Assembly (NCBI GenBank): GCA_902777855.1
Contig: CACYVN010000001.1
Location: 295,066 to 359,065 of the forward strand
Direction of reading: 5' to 3'
Origin: an uncultured bacterium
Lineage (GTDB): Bacteria > Cyanobacteriota > Vampirovibrionia > Gastranaerophilales > Gastranaerophilaceae
Length of the DNA: 64,000 bases
Both the position numbers and the translations under genes were made by a program. Each line of letters opens with the position of its first letter. The first letter of the stretch is position 1. This document shows positions 63,933 through 64,000 of the stretch, one piece after another. The notes beneath the pieces were generated by a model, which saw only the letters and a program-made list of their open reading frames with translations, searched no databases and was not told the origin of the DNA.

Positions 63933-63960
63933 CGCTTTCTTTGAGCGGGCAAAGAAAGCG
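63933..63960. repeat. Perfect 10-bp inverted repeat downstream of the edge promoter
   Basis: CGCTTTCTTT and AAAGAAAGCG flank GAGCGGGC. An ATG at 63928 opens a frame that runs through the hairpin to the edge without a ribosome site; an RNA or a repeat is as likely as a protein. Confidence 0.5.
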
Positions 63961-64000
63961 ATCAGAAAGCGGATTACGAGCCAAAGCCGGAACAGTTTTG

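Noticed and set aside
63928..64000. Protein gene starting at the ATG 63928
   Set aside because: No ribosome site and the frame crosses a perfect hairpin; kept only as a possible edge feature.

Overview
The window is a low-GC (roughly one third G+C by eye), densely packed chromosomal stretch of about 70 genes. The gene content points to an obligately fermentative, diderm bacterium. It has two [FeFe]-hydrogenase-type proteins with thioredoxin-like [2Fe-2S] partners, Rex, a type IV-pilin-like gene, an AsmA-like envelope protein, M16 peptidase, VanX-like dipeptidase and MscL. The mix (GH57 amylase, AroH-class chorismate mutase, many small lineage-type hypotheticals) is most like gut Vampirovibrionia/Melainabacteria (Gastranaerophilales). 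That assignment is inference from gene content, not from a marker comparison.

Layout. 1-593: truncated pilin. 843-5821: hydrogenase cluster (group-B-like hydrogenase, ferredoxin, HydS-type sensor, PP2C phosphatase, ferredoxin). 5966-13000: gyrB, mscL and lineage hypotheticals, including a kinase-fold protein. 13169-20888: M16 protease, dicarboxylate/amino-acid symporter, CHAP protein and the ybgC-rluB-coaE operon. 20973-21860: tRNA-Met(CAU) followed by broken tRNA copies and structured repeats. 21865-31686: DNA glycosylase, AsmA-like protein, AI-2E family transporter, VanX-like peptidase, folD, recG. 31719-39613: GH57 amylase, PurD-like protein, dxs, cysK, nadD, yqeK. 39680-47483: HerA-like pseudo-ATPase, def-fmt-aroH, dCMP deaminase, PurH-like protein and coiled-coil proteins. 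47500-48400: tRNA-Leu(UAG) with another set of broken tRNA copies and repeats. 48455-56075: transporter, yidD, folP, hypotheticals, radical SAM protein, obg and a phage gene remnant. 56112-64000: mutS, surE, rex, a uridine-kinase-like protein and a strong promoter at the edge.

The most unusual feature is noncoding. Downstream of both tRNA genes, 3'-terminal pieces of the same tRNA recur. Each is interrupted in the T-loop (or once in the anticodon loop) by a 40-135 nt element. The T-loop elements share conserved ends (GCG... at one end, ...AAGAC at the other) and conserved internal boxes, while their helices differ by compensatory changes. Each unit at the Leu locus also ends in its own, differently sequenced hairpin. 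This looks like a family of structured RNA or palindromic mobile elements that targets tRNA T-loops.

Other signals worth following are: a set of genes with a -10 box 6-7 nt before the ATG and no Shine-Dalgarno (probable leaderless mRNAs); degenerate PurD- and PurH-like proteins; and a two-box promoter shared by paralogous coiled-coil genes.
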